A DNA stretch of 64,000 nt from Pseudarthrobacter sp. fls2-241-R2A-127 (GTDB lineage: Bacteria; Actinomycetota; Actinomycetes; Actinomycetales; Micrococcaceae), in assembly GCF_030209355.1 (NCBI RefSeq), contig NZ_JARVSF010000011.1:1-64000 (forward strand). Reading direction: 5' to 3'. The notes under the pieces are model-generated. The model made no database searches. It had not been told where the DNA came from and was given only the letters and a program-made list of their open reading frames with translations. Made by a program: the position numbers and the translations under genes. Positions 36,816 through 45,943 of the stretch are shown here, piece after piece. Every line of letters starts with the position of its first letter. Within the stretch, counting starts at the first letter, position 1.

Positions 36816-38155
36816 GCGGCGGCCTTTCTCAGCACGATGGCAAGGTCGGCCAGGTCGCCGAGGGTCAGGACGGTCAGGTCTGCGATGTTGGCCCGGGTGG
36901 GGGCTGCGCCTGCTTCCACCCGGACGGCCAGGCTGCGGACTCCCGGCGGGACAGAGGCGGCCGCGGAGCGGAGCTGGGTGGCGGTCACGTTGCTGCCCAC
37001 CACGAAGAACACCACGGACGCATTGGGGACGGTGTCCGCCAGGGTCCGGGCAAGGTCGACGGCGGTGCGGCGCATCGGGGTGCCCACGATGCGCGTCATG
37101 TCATCAAGCAGGTTGCGGCCCGTTTCGCAGCGCAGCGGCCCTTTCTGGGTCAGGACGTCCAGTTCCCGCTGTTCCCGGATGGCCTGCCGGCCAATGGACC
37201 CTGCCACCGAGATGGCCAGCTCGAATTCGTTCTCGGAGGCGTACTCATCGGTGTTGATGGACAGCGAGATGGCCAGGTGGGCCCGGCGGGTTTCCTCGAA
37301 CTGGCGCACCATGAGCTTGTTGGTCCGGGCCGTGGTCTTCCAGTGGATGTGCCTGCGGTCATCTCCGGGAACATAGTCGCGCAGGGCATGGAAGGAGACG
37401 TCGGCGCTGGACAGGTCAGTGGTGGGCATGCCTTCAAGGTCGCGGATGAAGCCAGCGGCCGAACCGGCAAGGGCTGTTGTCCGCGGATGCACGAACAGGT
37501 CCTCCGGCTCGGTCCAGAGGACCTGGCGGCGCAGGAGGTGCAGCGGGTCGGCACGGACCGATCGGACCGGTCCCACCACGATCACGGCGCGCCGTGCGGT
37601 GGGGATGGTGAAGAGGTCCTCGTGTACCTGGCCCGGCTTCATCCGGGGCAGGTGGAACACAGCAGTGGTGCTGCCCACCGGCAGCTCCAGGGCGGCCGGC
37701 AGCAACGGCCGGGCGGAGGTGTTGGAGACGGCGATGCTTCCGACGGCGCTGTCCCCCACTGCCACGCGGGTCCGGGCAAGGTCCAGGACCACGCCGTAGG
37801 AGGACCGGCCGAGGATGAACGCCACCGCGATCACGAACATGGCGAAGGCGGCGATGGCGGCTGCGGTGGCTTCCTGCCAGCCGAACGCCTGGCCGGTGAT
37901 CCACAGCAGGATGGAGGCTGCCAGAACGGACCAGCCCAGGATGCTGACCACGGACAATACCGGCCAAGGGTATTTCAGCCAGGTGGTCCGGACGGTCCGC
38001 CAGGCTGGTGCCAGCGCCTGGAGTGCTGTGCTGCTGGCTTCGGACCAAACCGCCGCGGGGTGCAGGCGGGTAGGGCGGCCGTCCCGGTGGAAGAGTTGCT
38101 GGAACCGCTTCGCGAGCCGGGTCAACGGGGTGCCACTGGACGTGCCGTCGGACAT
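36812..38155 (-). CDS. DUF58 domain membrane protein
   Basis: DUF58 protein of 447 aa from the ATG at 38155. Two close membrane helices near residues 60-105 (WPVLSVVSILGWSVLAASILLW, then AAAIAAFAMFVIAVAFILG) precede a beta-rich segment and the DUF58 core with FHALRDYVPGDDRRHIHWKTTART near 270, followed by a von Willebrand A-like fold. MoxR-DUF58-transglutaminase neighbours are a standing trio in many bacteria; the MoxR ATPase is thought to act as a chaperone on such proteins. It overlaps the transglutaminase-fold gene by four bases and follows moxR by 74 bases. Confidence 0.9.
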   Translation of the reverse strand: MSDGTSSGTPLTRLAKRFQQLFHRDGRPTRLHPAAVWSEASSTALQALAPAWRTVRTTWLKYPWPVLSVVSILGWSVLAASILLWITGQAFGWQEATAAAIAAFAMFVIAVAFILGRSSYGVVLDLARTRVAVGDSAVGSIAVSNTSARPLLPAALELPVGSTTAVFHLPRMKPGQVHEDLFTIPTARRAVIVVGPVRSVRADPLHLLRRQVLWTEPEDLFVHPRTTALAGSAAGFIRDLEGMPTTDLSSADVSFHALRDYVPGDDRRHIHWKTTARTNKLMVRQFEETRRAHLAISLSINTDEYASENEFELAISVAGSIGRQAIREQRELDVLTQKGPLRCETGRNLLDDMTRIVGTPMRRTAVDLARTLADTVPNASVVFFVVGSNVTATQLRSAAASVPPGVRSLAVRVEAGAAPTRANIADLTVLTLGDLADLAIVLRKAAA

Positions 38156-38229
38156 GTGGGTGTGCCTTCGTTGTTGCTGTGGAAAGGAAAGGGCGCCGGC
38201 ATGCAGCCGTGGGCTGCGTGCCGGACCGG

Positions 38230-39201
38230 TCAGGCGTTGGTGCGCTGCTGCGGGGCGGCGACGTCGGCCAGGATCCTGGTGAGGACGGCCTCGGCGGTGG
38301 CGCCGGAGAACTCTGCCTCGGGGTCCATCACGAACCGGTGCGTCCACACCACGGGCGCCAGTTCCTTGATGTCGTCCGGCAGGACGAAGTTCCGTCCCTG
38401 TGCGGCGGCCCAGACCTTGGCCGCCCGGACCATGGCCAGGGCACCACGTACGGACACGCCCAGCCGGGTCTCCGGGGCGTTGCGGGTTTCCTCGCACAGC
38501 CGCGAAATGTACTCCAGCACCGCGGTGTCCACATGCGCCGTGGCGGCAAGATCGGCCATGTCCGCCACCGCCTGGGTGGTGATCACGGCGGACAGTTCCT
38601 TGGAGCGGTCCTTCAGGTTGTTGCCGCCCAGCAGCCGTACGGTGGAGGCGTGGTCCGGGTAGCCGATGGAGGTCTTGATCAGGAACCGGTCCAGCTGGGC
38701 TTCGGGAAGGCGGTAGGTTCCGGCCTGCTCGATCGGGTTCTGGGTTGCCATAACCATGAACGGCCGGCCCGCCGAGTAGGTGGTGCCGTCCACGGTGACC
38801 CGGGATTCTTCCATCACCTCAAGCAGCGCGGACTGGGTCTTGGGCGACGCACGGTTGATTTCGTCGGCCAGGACGATGTTGTTGAAGATCGGGCCCTTGT
38901 GGAACTCGAACTTCTGCGTCTTCTGGTCGTAGATGGTCACGCCGGTGACGTCGGAGGGCAGCAGGTCAGGGGTGAACTGGATGCGGTTGTTGGACCCTTG
39001 CACGGTGGCCGCCAAAGCACGGGCCAGCGAGGTCTTGCCCGTGCCGGGCGCGTCCTCGAACAGTACGTGGCCCTCGGCCAGCATGGCCGTGAAGGTCAGC
39101 CGGATCACGTGCTCCTTGCCCAGCACCGCCTGCCCCACGTTGGCAACCAGCTTTTCGAACGTCCCGGCAAACCATTCGGCCTGCTCCATGGTCATGGTCA
39201 T
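38230..39201 (-). CDS. MoxR family AAA+ ATPase
   Basis: AAA+ ATPase of 323 aa. Walker A is LFEDAPGTGKTSLARAL (about 48-64); Walker B and the adjacent sensor read NIVLADEINRASPKTQSALLEVMEE, a MoxR hallmark; sensor 1 is MVMATQNPIEQAGTYRLPEAQLDRF. The C-terminal lid domain covers about 215-320. MoxR proteins act as chaperones in assembly of complexes that include DUF58/vWA proteins, and the DUF58 gene is next. The ATG at 39201 is preceded by AGGACC. It follows the giant Ig/FN3 gene by 53 bases. Confidence 0.95.
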   Translation of the reverse strand: MTMTMEQAEWFAGTFEKLVANVGQAVLGKEHVIRLTFTAMLAEGHVLFEDAPGTGKTSLARALAATVQGSNNRIQFTPDLLPSDVTGVTIYDQKTQKFEFHKGPIFNNIVLADEINRASPKTQSALLEVMEESRVTVDGTTYSAGRPFMVMATQNPIEQAGTYRLPEAQLDRFLIKTSIGYPDHASTVRLLGGNNLKDRSKELSAVITTQAVADMADLAATAHVDTAVLEYISRLCEETRNAPETRLGVSVRGALAMVRAAKVWAAAQGRNFVLPDDIKELAPVVWTHRFVMDPEAEFSGATAEAVLTRILADVAAPQQRTNA

Positions 39202-39254
39202 CTAAAGGTCCTCATTTTCTATACGTTTCGGTGGCAGTCATGGGGCTTGGTGAA

Positions 39255-42200
39255 TCAACATCTGCCGACGTCAGGGCCGCTGATGTCGATGGTTGCCAGC
39301 TTCACGTACCATCCCGAGTGCGGACCGCCATCCATGCGGTACCACTTGTAGTAGGTGGGCGGATTGGATGTCTCGCTGGAACCGTAGATGTTCATCCAGC
39401 ACGCACTGGGAATCCAGCCGTCCGAGTAGGACACCCAGTTTGCTGAGTTGCCTCCGCACGACGGCGGCGGCGAGCTGAAACGGTCAGGTACGCCTGGCTT
39501 GCCGGGGCAACTGTTGACGTCTGATGCCTTGACCCGGACTTGTGTCGGTGCGGGAGGTGGAGTCGGATCGGCACCGGAGGTGGAGGTGGCGGGACCACCC
39601 ACCGCCCCGTAGGTGACGGTGTAGGCACGGACTTGCAGGTTGTGGCTCTTGCTCCAGCCGCCGGCACCGGCGTCGAACCGGTTGGCAGTTCCAACATTTT
39701 GCCAGCCACCACCATCCATGCTGACCTCGTAGTGGTCGAGCGGGCGGCCATTAGTGGCGGGATCGTTCCACGTCCAGTGCACCTGTCCGTCACCCTTGTT
39801 GGACGTCGTACCGCTAACACTCGGCGCGTTTGGCGGTCCGTACGGGTTCCCTGTGCCGATCGCTTTGGCGTCGCCGGACATGTTGTTCTTGGTCGAGGTG
39901 GCGATGATGGTAACCGTGACGTCGGTTCCGTTGGGAAGGCCGTTAATATTGCCTCCGGGTGCGGCGATGGCTCCCGACTGGCCGGACGACGTCCGGTACG
40001 AGTAGGCAATTTCACCGGCGGTGGAGCCGTTGCGTTGCGTCTCCGACAGCGCGGTGAACGTGACCGCCAGCTGTCCGCTGGTTCCCGTCTCCTTCACGGT
40101 TCCACCATTGACCTGGCCCGGCTTGCCCGCGGCCCGGATCGCGGCGGACTGGGCGCTGGTGCCGCTGGTCCCGGCCTTGTTGGTGGCTGCCACCGTGAAG
40201 GTGTAGTTCGTTTCCGAGTTGTCCACGGTGACGTTTTGAGAAGTACCGGACACCTGCTGGCTCGCCACCGCCGCGCCGCCGCGAAGCGTGGTCAGGGTGT
40301 AGGCGGAGACGGCATCACCGTTGCTGTTGGGTGCCGACCAGACCACCCGCAGCTGGCTTTGAGAACCTACCGGAGTTGCCTGCGACACACTCGGCGGCGC
40401 GGGAGTAGCGGGAACGCCGGCCGGTACCTCGGCCGCGGAATAGGGGCTCCATTCCGACGGTTCCTTGGCGTCGTTTCGGGCCAGGACCCGAACCTTGTAG
40501 GAGACCCCGTTCTGCAACCCCTTCCAGACGTAGCTGACCGATGTCAGGCCTTGGATCTGGGCGTTCTGGCCTGCCGGTGCCGGCGAGATCTCCAGGTCAT
40601 AGGACTTCACCGGCGAACCCTTGCTGGCGGGTTGGGTCCAGTTAACGGTCAACTGCTTGTCCCCGAATGTCAGCGACGGAGCCAGAGGAGTATCCGGCTT
40701 CACGTCCGGCCGGACGTCTGCCGAGGCCGGGGACCGGTCCGATTCGCCGAACTCGTTGGTGGCCGTTACCTGGAAGTGGTAAGTGGTGTTGTTGGTCAGC
40801 CCGTTGAGCGTGCAGGTGTTGGCCGGGCAGTCCTGCCGGAAGCCGCCCTCGCCATACACCGTGTACTTGGTGATGGGCGAGCCCCTGTCGGCAGGGGCGG
40901 ACCAGTTCAGCAGCGCCGTACTGTCCCCCACGCTTTGCGCCTGCGGCGTAGTGGGCGCCGCCGGCTTATCCTTGACGGTCAGGCGGACCCTTGCCGTCGC
41001 ATTGCGGGAGTCGTCGCCGGTCTTGTCCTGCACTGTGTAGGCAACCACCATGGTGCCGGTGAAGCCGGGCGCCGGCGTGACGGTGACCGAGTCACCGTTG
41101 ACACTGACAGTGCCGCTGCCTGTTTCAGTGTTTGCGGCAATGATCTTCAGCGGGGTCTCGGGGAACGGGTTGGCGTCGTTGGCCAGCACGTTGATGGTGA
41201 CCGGCTTGCCCGCGGCGGCGTTCGCTTCGACGTCGTCATTGGCCACCGGCTTGGGCCGGTTGGAGGCGGTAACCGAAAGCTGGTAGGTGGCCGTAGCCTC
41301 AAGCCCGCGCGGATCCCTTGCCTTGACTTGGACCGCGGCTTTGGTCCCGGTAGCGGTGGAGTCGGCCGCGGAGGCTTTGAGCGTCTTCCCGTCGATGCTG
41401 ACGTTGAAGCCGCTGAGCGAGCCGCCCACCAGTTCGTACTTCATCTTCTCGACGTCGTCCTGGTCCGGGTCCGAGGTCAGCTTCCCCAGGTCCGTGGTCG
41501 CTGCGTCCCCCTTGGGCACGTCCATGTCTGCGCCGAGCAGTTCGGGCGGGTGGTTCTTGTTTGGATCCGGAAGCACCTTGGTACGGATGCTGAGGGTGGA
41601 CTTCAGGCCCGCAGGATCGTCCGGCCCTGTCCCGTCGGTCACCTCGAACGTCAGGGATCCGGGGCCCACGTAGTCGGCACCGGCGGTGTACTTCAGGCCT
41701 GTTCCGTCACCGATCACCGGGTTGCCGCCGTCGGCGCCGATCAGTTTGATCCGGTCAGCCTGGGTCAGCCGGGGCGACCTGCCCTCGCGGACCTTGACCC
41801 ATTCGTTGAGGTTCACGTCGACCGACTGGCCGGCCACCACTTCGATGACCTCGTCCTTGGCCAGGGTGGGAACCTGCTGTCCAAGGCCCGGCACCCAGAT
41901 GATGGCGGTGGACTGGAGTCCGTCGACGTCTTCCACGGTGTACGGAATGAGCTGGGGGTCCTTGGTCAGGTCCACCAGGACGTTGCCGTTGCCGCCTGGC
42001 CGGGCGGTGGGGGCGTCGGTGCTGATCTTCAGGTTCTCGCCCACCCCATCCGGGTCCTCGTCATTCTTGAGGACCGGAACATCGACGGCGGTCTTGCCCA
42101 TGGCCTGCGCGGAGGTCACCCTGTCGTCACGGGCAATCGGCGCCTTGAGGGGCACGTTGTTGTCCACCACCACGCGAATGGTGGCCTGGGCAGTGGCGTC

Positions 42201-45200
42201 CCGGTCATCGGCGATGGTGTACCGCACGTTATAGGTCCCGGCCTCTTTTGGTGCCAGGAGGATGATGCGGCCGCTGTTCTTGCTGACGGTCGCCTGGAGC
42301 GCGGGATCGGCCTCGATACCGTCGGTGAGGATACGGATGCGGTCGCCGTCGGGGTCGGTGTCATTGGCGGTGGCGTCGACGGCGATTTGTCGGCCGGGCC
42401 GCACCCGGACTTCGTCGTCCACGGGGGTGGGCTTCTGGTTCACCTCACTGCGTGGGGCGATGCCGACGGTGACGGTGCCCGTGTTCACCGCGCCTTGGCG
42501 GTCAACCACCTTGTAGCGGAACGTGTCCGTGCCCGCTCCGTCGCCGGCGGCGGTGAAGTCGATGAAGTTGCTGCCCACGGTGGCTGTTCCCATTGCAGGG
42601 GTGCTGTCGATGCCCGTCAGTTGGACGGAGTCGCCGTCGGGGTCGATGCCGTCCAGTGGAACCGGAATCCGGACCGTCCCGGCAGCCACCACCCGGGCAG
42701 TGAGGTTGCGCGGCTGGGGCCGGGAGTTCTGAGCACCTTCGAGCGGGAGGATGTGGATGGTCACGGCGGCGGCGCTCTTCTGGCCCTGAGGATCCACGGC
42801 GTTGTAGATGGCGCGGACGGTCTTGGGCTGGCTGCCGGCGATGAAGCGGAGGGTATTCTCCGAGACGAAGCTCTTGCCGTCTGCCGGATCCACGGCCTGC
42901 GGCAGGACGGGGTCGACCGTCAACTCCTGCCCTTGCGGGTGCGTGTCGTTGTCCAGGACCGGGATGGTGACGACGTCGTTGACACGGACGTTGACCTCGT
43001 CCGGTTTGGGCTGGGGCGCTTCCAGGACGGCCGGCGCCGGGACGGGGACCACGGAGACACTGCCCGTGGCGGACTTCTTGCCGTTGGACATGGTGTATTC
43101 GAACAGGAGGGGGTCCTTGGTTCCCAGGATGTCGGTGATCCGCAGGACACTGTGGTTGATCACGCTGACCGACACCGGGGCGTTGTCCGGGATTTTGACG
43201 GATTGCAGCACCAGGACACCACCGGAGGGGTCGGAGTCGTTGGCCAAGGGATCCAGCAGGACGCTGCCCCCGGTGGGCATCAGCGCGACGTCGTGGACCG
43301 CCACAGGATCGCCGCCGTCATTGCCGGATTCGACATCGACGCGGATCAACCCCTGGCTGCTTTGCGGCCCGTTGCTGGCGATATAAGTCAGGTAGACGGG
43401 CCCGGGGTTGCTGCTGCGGAACGTGAACGTGCCGCCGTCGGTGACGGGGCCAAGTTCGGCGGGGCCGTTGGCTTCCACCTGTGCCAGGCGAAGGGCGCCG
43501 CCGTTGGGGTCGACGTCGTTCTTCAGCGGGGAGATGACCAGGTCCTGGCCCACAACGGCGGTAACGTGGTCAGCGTTGACTACTGGTGCCAGGGCTCCGG
43601 GCGGCTGGACGTTGACCACTACCTTTCCGGTGACGGTGGCCCGCCCGTCCCAGATGGTGACCTGGACGTTCTTCTTGCCGGCGGTTGCGCCGGAGTCCTG
43701 GAAAGAGAGCAGGCCGTCCCGCCGGACCTTGACTTGGTCCTGGTCGTTGTCGGCCTTGGCATCGAGCAGGACGAGGTCATCACCGTCGGGGTCGATCCAA
43801 TCGGTGAGGATGTTCTGGCTGACCGTTTTGCCTTGTTCCACCAGCATGGTGGTGTCCTCGCCGCGCTTGAACTTGGGCGGTTTGTTTTCATCCGGACCCA
43901 CGACGCTGAGCGTGACCTGCCCGGTGGCGGACAGCCCGCGGCCGTCGGAGGCGCTGTAGTTGAAGGTTTCCGTGCCTGGCTTGGCGTCCGCGGGGACGGT
44001 GATCTGGAACGCCGTCCCGCCATAGATGCTCTCAAGGGTGCCTGACTTTGGCCCGGAGCCCGCCGCCACCGAGGCCGTCAGCACGTCGCCGTCGGGGTCG
44101 GAATCGTTGTCCAGGACGCTGAGGATGGTGGTGCGTCCGGGACGCACGCCAATGACGTCCGGCTTTGTTTCCGGGGGCCGGTTGGGTTTGGTGCGGTCCG
44201 GCAGCACGTTGATGGTGTTGTTATCCGCAGATTCCTGGTCCTGGTCCTCCGACTGGTTCTTGGGCGGGACTACCTCGTCCCAGTTGTTGACCAGCTGCAT
44301 GTTCTGGTTCACCAGCCACACATTGCCCGAATTCACATCATTCAAAACCACCAGGTCCCGGTTCACCCGGAACACATACGACGGCGACGCACTCGCCTTG
44401 GGCACGGCAACATTCTTATCATCAGCATTATTGACGCAATCACGGACGTACTTGTTCGCCCCCGACCACGCCGCATGCACACACCCACCCAACTGCACCG
44501 GAGCAGCAGGCACACCCTCACCATCGAACGTCACAGTCTTGGCGGTACCGCCATCCAACGGCTGCTTCAACAACGCCTTCCGCGTCGCCACCGCTACAAA
44601 ATCACTGCCCGGCCCCGCCTGCTGAAGCTTCGCATCCCGCGCATTCTCCAACGCCAACCGCTTACCACCAGGCAAAAACAGGTTCCCCGCCGCGGCATCC
44701 AACACCACCGGCTTGTCCCCCACCACCGTCATCTGCAGGTCCCCGGAACCCTTAAGCCCATCCCACGTACTGGACTCCGAGGACGTCACCACACCATCAG
44801 CATCAACACCAGTCACCGACACCACACCGGTCTTCGGATCCGCAGAATAAATCCGGTCATCAGAACCAACCGCAGAAACAATCCCCTGAGAACCCACCAA
44901 AACCGGTTCCGAAGCCTCCTCATCAAAACCATTCACCGTCGACGGCGACACCGCCCACACCTTGCCCGACCCCGGATCCGTCACAGAAATCGTCTGCGCC
45001 CCAAACGCCACCACAGCAGAACCCGGCAACCGCTTATCCCCACCAAGACGCATGTTCGCCGGCGACACCTGATTCAACGTCGAACCAGTCGCATCATCAA
45101 CAAAAACTTCACCAGCATGCTGCAACACATCAAACGAGGTCGACGCCGGCGTCACCGCACCATCCAAGACCCGCGACGGATAATTCAACCGCCCCACAGC

Positions 45201-45380
45201 ATTCTTGGTCTTCGACACCACCCACACGCCGCCATCATTCAAATCAACCTCAGTGGTCTTAAAACCCGGATACAACACCGCACCCGTCACCACCACCGCC
45301 ACCACCACACCAAACGCAGTCCCGGCGGCAACCTTCTTATGGCGCCTCTTCAGCCCAAGCTTCCCCAGCAGAGTTGTCAC
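39255..45380 (-). CDS. Giant membrane-anchored Ig-like / FN3 repeat protein
   Basis: 2041-aa surface protein, first gene of the operon. A basic cytoplasmic stub (KLGLKRRHKK) and one membrane helix (about 17-37) anchor it with the rest outside. Residues about 45-370 look like a beta-propeller (repeats such as GGVWVVSKTKNAVGRL, SGNVWLVNQN). About ten cadherin/Big-type Ig-like repeats follow (about 390-1470), marked by variants of VLDNDSDPDGD (also LANDSDPSGG, ATANDTDPDGD), whose acidic loops could bind calcium. Five FN3 domains occupy about 1475-1940. A C-terminal Cys-containing module (1945-2041, SCGGNSANW ... YYKWYRMDGG) is unassigned. The start is a GTG with GAGGG 12 bases upstream. The first ~350 codons use G- and T-ending codons unlike the rest. 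A role in contact with surfaces or wall is inferred. Confidence 0.9.
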   Translation of the reverse strand: MTTLLGKLGLKRRHKKVAAGTAFGVVVAVVVTGAVLYPGFKTTEVDLNDGGVWVVSKTKNAVGRLNYPSRVLDGAVTPASTSFDVLQHAGEVFVDDATGSTLNQVSPANMRLGGDKRLPGSAVVAFGAQTISVTDPGSGKVWAVSPSTVNGFDEEASEPVLVGSQGIVSAVGSDDRIYSADPKTGVVSVTGVDADGVVTSSESSTWDGLKGSGDLQMTVVGDKPVVLDAAAGNLFLPGGKRLALENARDAKLQQAGPGSDFVAVATRKALLKQPLDGGTAKTVTFDGEGVPAAPVQLGGCVHAAWSGANKYVRDCVNNADDKNVAVPKASASPSYVFRVNRDLVVLNDVNSGNVWLVNQNMQLVNNWDEVVPPKNQSEDQDQESADNNTINVLPDRTKPNRPPETKPDVIGVRPGRTTILSVLDNDSDPDGDVLTASVAAGSGPKSGTLESIYGGTAFQITVPADAKPGTETFNYSASDGRGLSATGQVTLSVVGPDENKPPKFKRGEDTTMLVEQGKTVSQNILTDWIDPDGDDLVLLDAKADNDQDQVKVRRDGLLSFQDSGATAGKKNVQVTIWDGRATVTGKVVVNVQPPGALAPVVNADHVTAVVGQDLVISPLKNDVDPNGGALRLAQVEANGPAELGPVTDGGTFTFRSSNPGPVYLTYIASNGPQSSQGLIRVDVESGNDGGDPVAVHDVALMPTGGSVLLDPLANDSDPSGGVLVLQSVKIPDNAPVSVSVINHSVLRITDILGTKDPLLFEYTMSNGKKSATGSVSVVPVPAPAVLEAPQPKPDEVNVRVNDVVTIPVLDNDTHPQGQELTVDPVLPQAVDPADGKSFVSENTLRFIAGSQPKTVRAIYNAVDPQGQKSAAAVTIHILPLEGAQNSRPQPRNLTARVVAAGTVRIPVPLDGIDPDGDSVQLTGIDSTPAMGTATVGSNFIDFTAAGDGAGTDTFRYKVVDRQGAVNTGTVTVGIAPRSEVNQKPTPVDDEVRVRPGRQIAVDATANDTDPDGDRIRILTDGIEADPALQATVSKNSGRIILLAPKEAGTYNVRYTIADDRDATAQATIRVVVDNNVPLKAPIARDDRVTSAQAMGKTAVDVPVLKNDEDPDGVGENLKISTDAPTARPGGNGNVLVDLTKDPQLIPYTVEDVDGLQSTAIIWVPGLGQQVPTLAKDEVIEVVAGQSVDVNLNEWVKVREGRSPRLTQADRIKLIGADGGNPVIGDGTGLKYTAGADYVGPGSLTFEVTDGTGPDDPAGLKSTLSIRTKVLPDPNKNHPPELLGADMDVPKGDAATTDLGKLTSDPDQDDVEKMKYELVGGSLSGFNVSIDGKTLKASAADSTATGTKAAVQVKARDPRGLEATATYQLSVTASNRPKPVANDDVEANAAAGKPVTINVLANDANPFPETPLKIIAANTETGSGTVSVNGDSVTVTPAPGFTGTMVVAYTVQDKTGDDSRNATARVRLTVKDKPAAPTTPQAQSVGDSTALLNWSAPADRGSPITKYTVYGEGGFRQDCPANTCTLNGLTNNTTYHFQVTATNEFGESDRSPASADVRPDVKPDTPLAPSLTFGDKQLTVNWTQPASKGSPVKSYDLEISPAPAGQNAQIQGLTSVSYVWKGLQNGVSYKVRVLARNDAKEPSEWSPYSAAEVPAGVPATPAPPSVSQATPVGSQSQLRVVWSAPNSNGDAVSAYTLTTLRGGAAVASQQVSGTSQNVTVDNSETNYTFTVAATNKAGTSGTSAQSAAIRAAGKPGQVNGGTVKETGTSGQLAVTFTALSETQRNGSTAGEIAYSYRTSSGQSGAIAAPGGNINGLPNGTDVTVTIIATSTKNNMSGDAKAIGTGNPYGPPNAPSVSGTTSNKGDGQVHWTWNDPATNGRPLDHYEVSMDGGGWQNVGTANRFDAGAGGWSKSHNLQVRAYTVTYGAVGGPATSTSGADPTPPPAPTQVRVKASDVNSCPGKPGVPDRFSSPPPSCGGNSANWVSYSDGWIPSACWMNIYGSSETSNPPTYYKWYRMDGGPHSGWYVKLATIDISGPDVGRC

Positions 45381-45566
45381 AGCGTTATTTTTCCCTCAGA
45401 TTGTGTTGCCAGATTCCGGCCTGTTCGCGCGACAGGCAGTAGGCTTTCTTTCCCCGGGCCCAGCCTACCGAAGCCATGTAAGACCCTGCGATGGGGACCT
45501 CTATCCCGTACGGGGCGGCTGCCTGGCCCGGAGGCCGCTGCCGCGGCGGCTATGGCGTGGCCCATA

Positions 45567-45800
45567 TCAGGAAGTGCAAAGCGGTACACCGCTCTGTGCC
45601 GGCGAGCCCAATGTGGTGTGCAGCGACTGGATCCATCGGGTGGCGTTCAGTGAGCCACGCATGATCCAGTACCACTGCCCGTCACCGCTGTACGTGGTGC
45701 CGTGCGGCTTCCAACGAATGATCTCGAAGCGCAGCAGCAGGCGCTTCCAGGGCATGGCGGAACCAGGGCTTTGGGCGCGCGCTTGGTGGCGACGTTTCAT
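45567..45800 (-). CDS. Possible small ORF (77 aa) upstream of the giant FN3 gene
   Basis: The 563-base stretch 45381-45943 has no clear gene. The best candidate is this 77-codon frame, about 77% G or C at third positions, encoding a basic N-terminus and an aromatic-rich middle (FEIIRWKPHGTTYSGDGQWY). Only a weak GGGGG lies 11 bases before the ATG. It is on the same strand as the operon and ends 186 bases before the giant gene, so it could be a leader gene or an accident. The rest of the stretch should hold the operon promoter; I see a CCTGT-N7-ACAGG inverted repeat at 45420-45436 but no convincing -35/-10 pair. Confidence 0.3.
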   Translation of the reverse strand: MKRRHQARAQSPGSAMPWKRLLLRFEIIRWKPHGTTYSGDGQWYWIMRGSLNATRWIQSLHTTLGSPAQSGVPLCTS

Positions 45801-45943
45801 GAAGTGTTATCCCCCGATAGCTCTCTGCCCCTGCCGGCAGCCGGCGTCACTGGACCCCGGGCACCACAACCATACCGCTATCCGCCAACAAGTGGATAAA
45901 TTGTTTGCCGGCTGAGGGAACCGTCGCGGACCGGTGTTGGGCG

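Noticed and set aside
39540..44045. Very long plus-strand open frame (about 1500 codons) opposite the giant FN3 gene
   Set aside because: Antisense artefact of GC-rich codons; no Shine-Dalgarno, low-complexity composition, and the minus strand encodes clear domains.
45377..45589. 70-codon minus-strand frame overlapping the giant gene start
   Set aside because: Starts without a Shine-Dalgarno, is low complexity (Ala run, Arg/Gly/Pro-rich) and covers the likely promoter and ribosome site of the giant gene.
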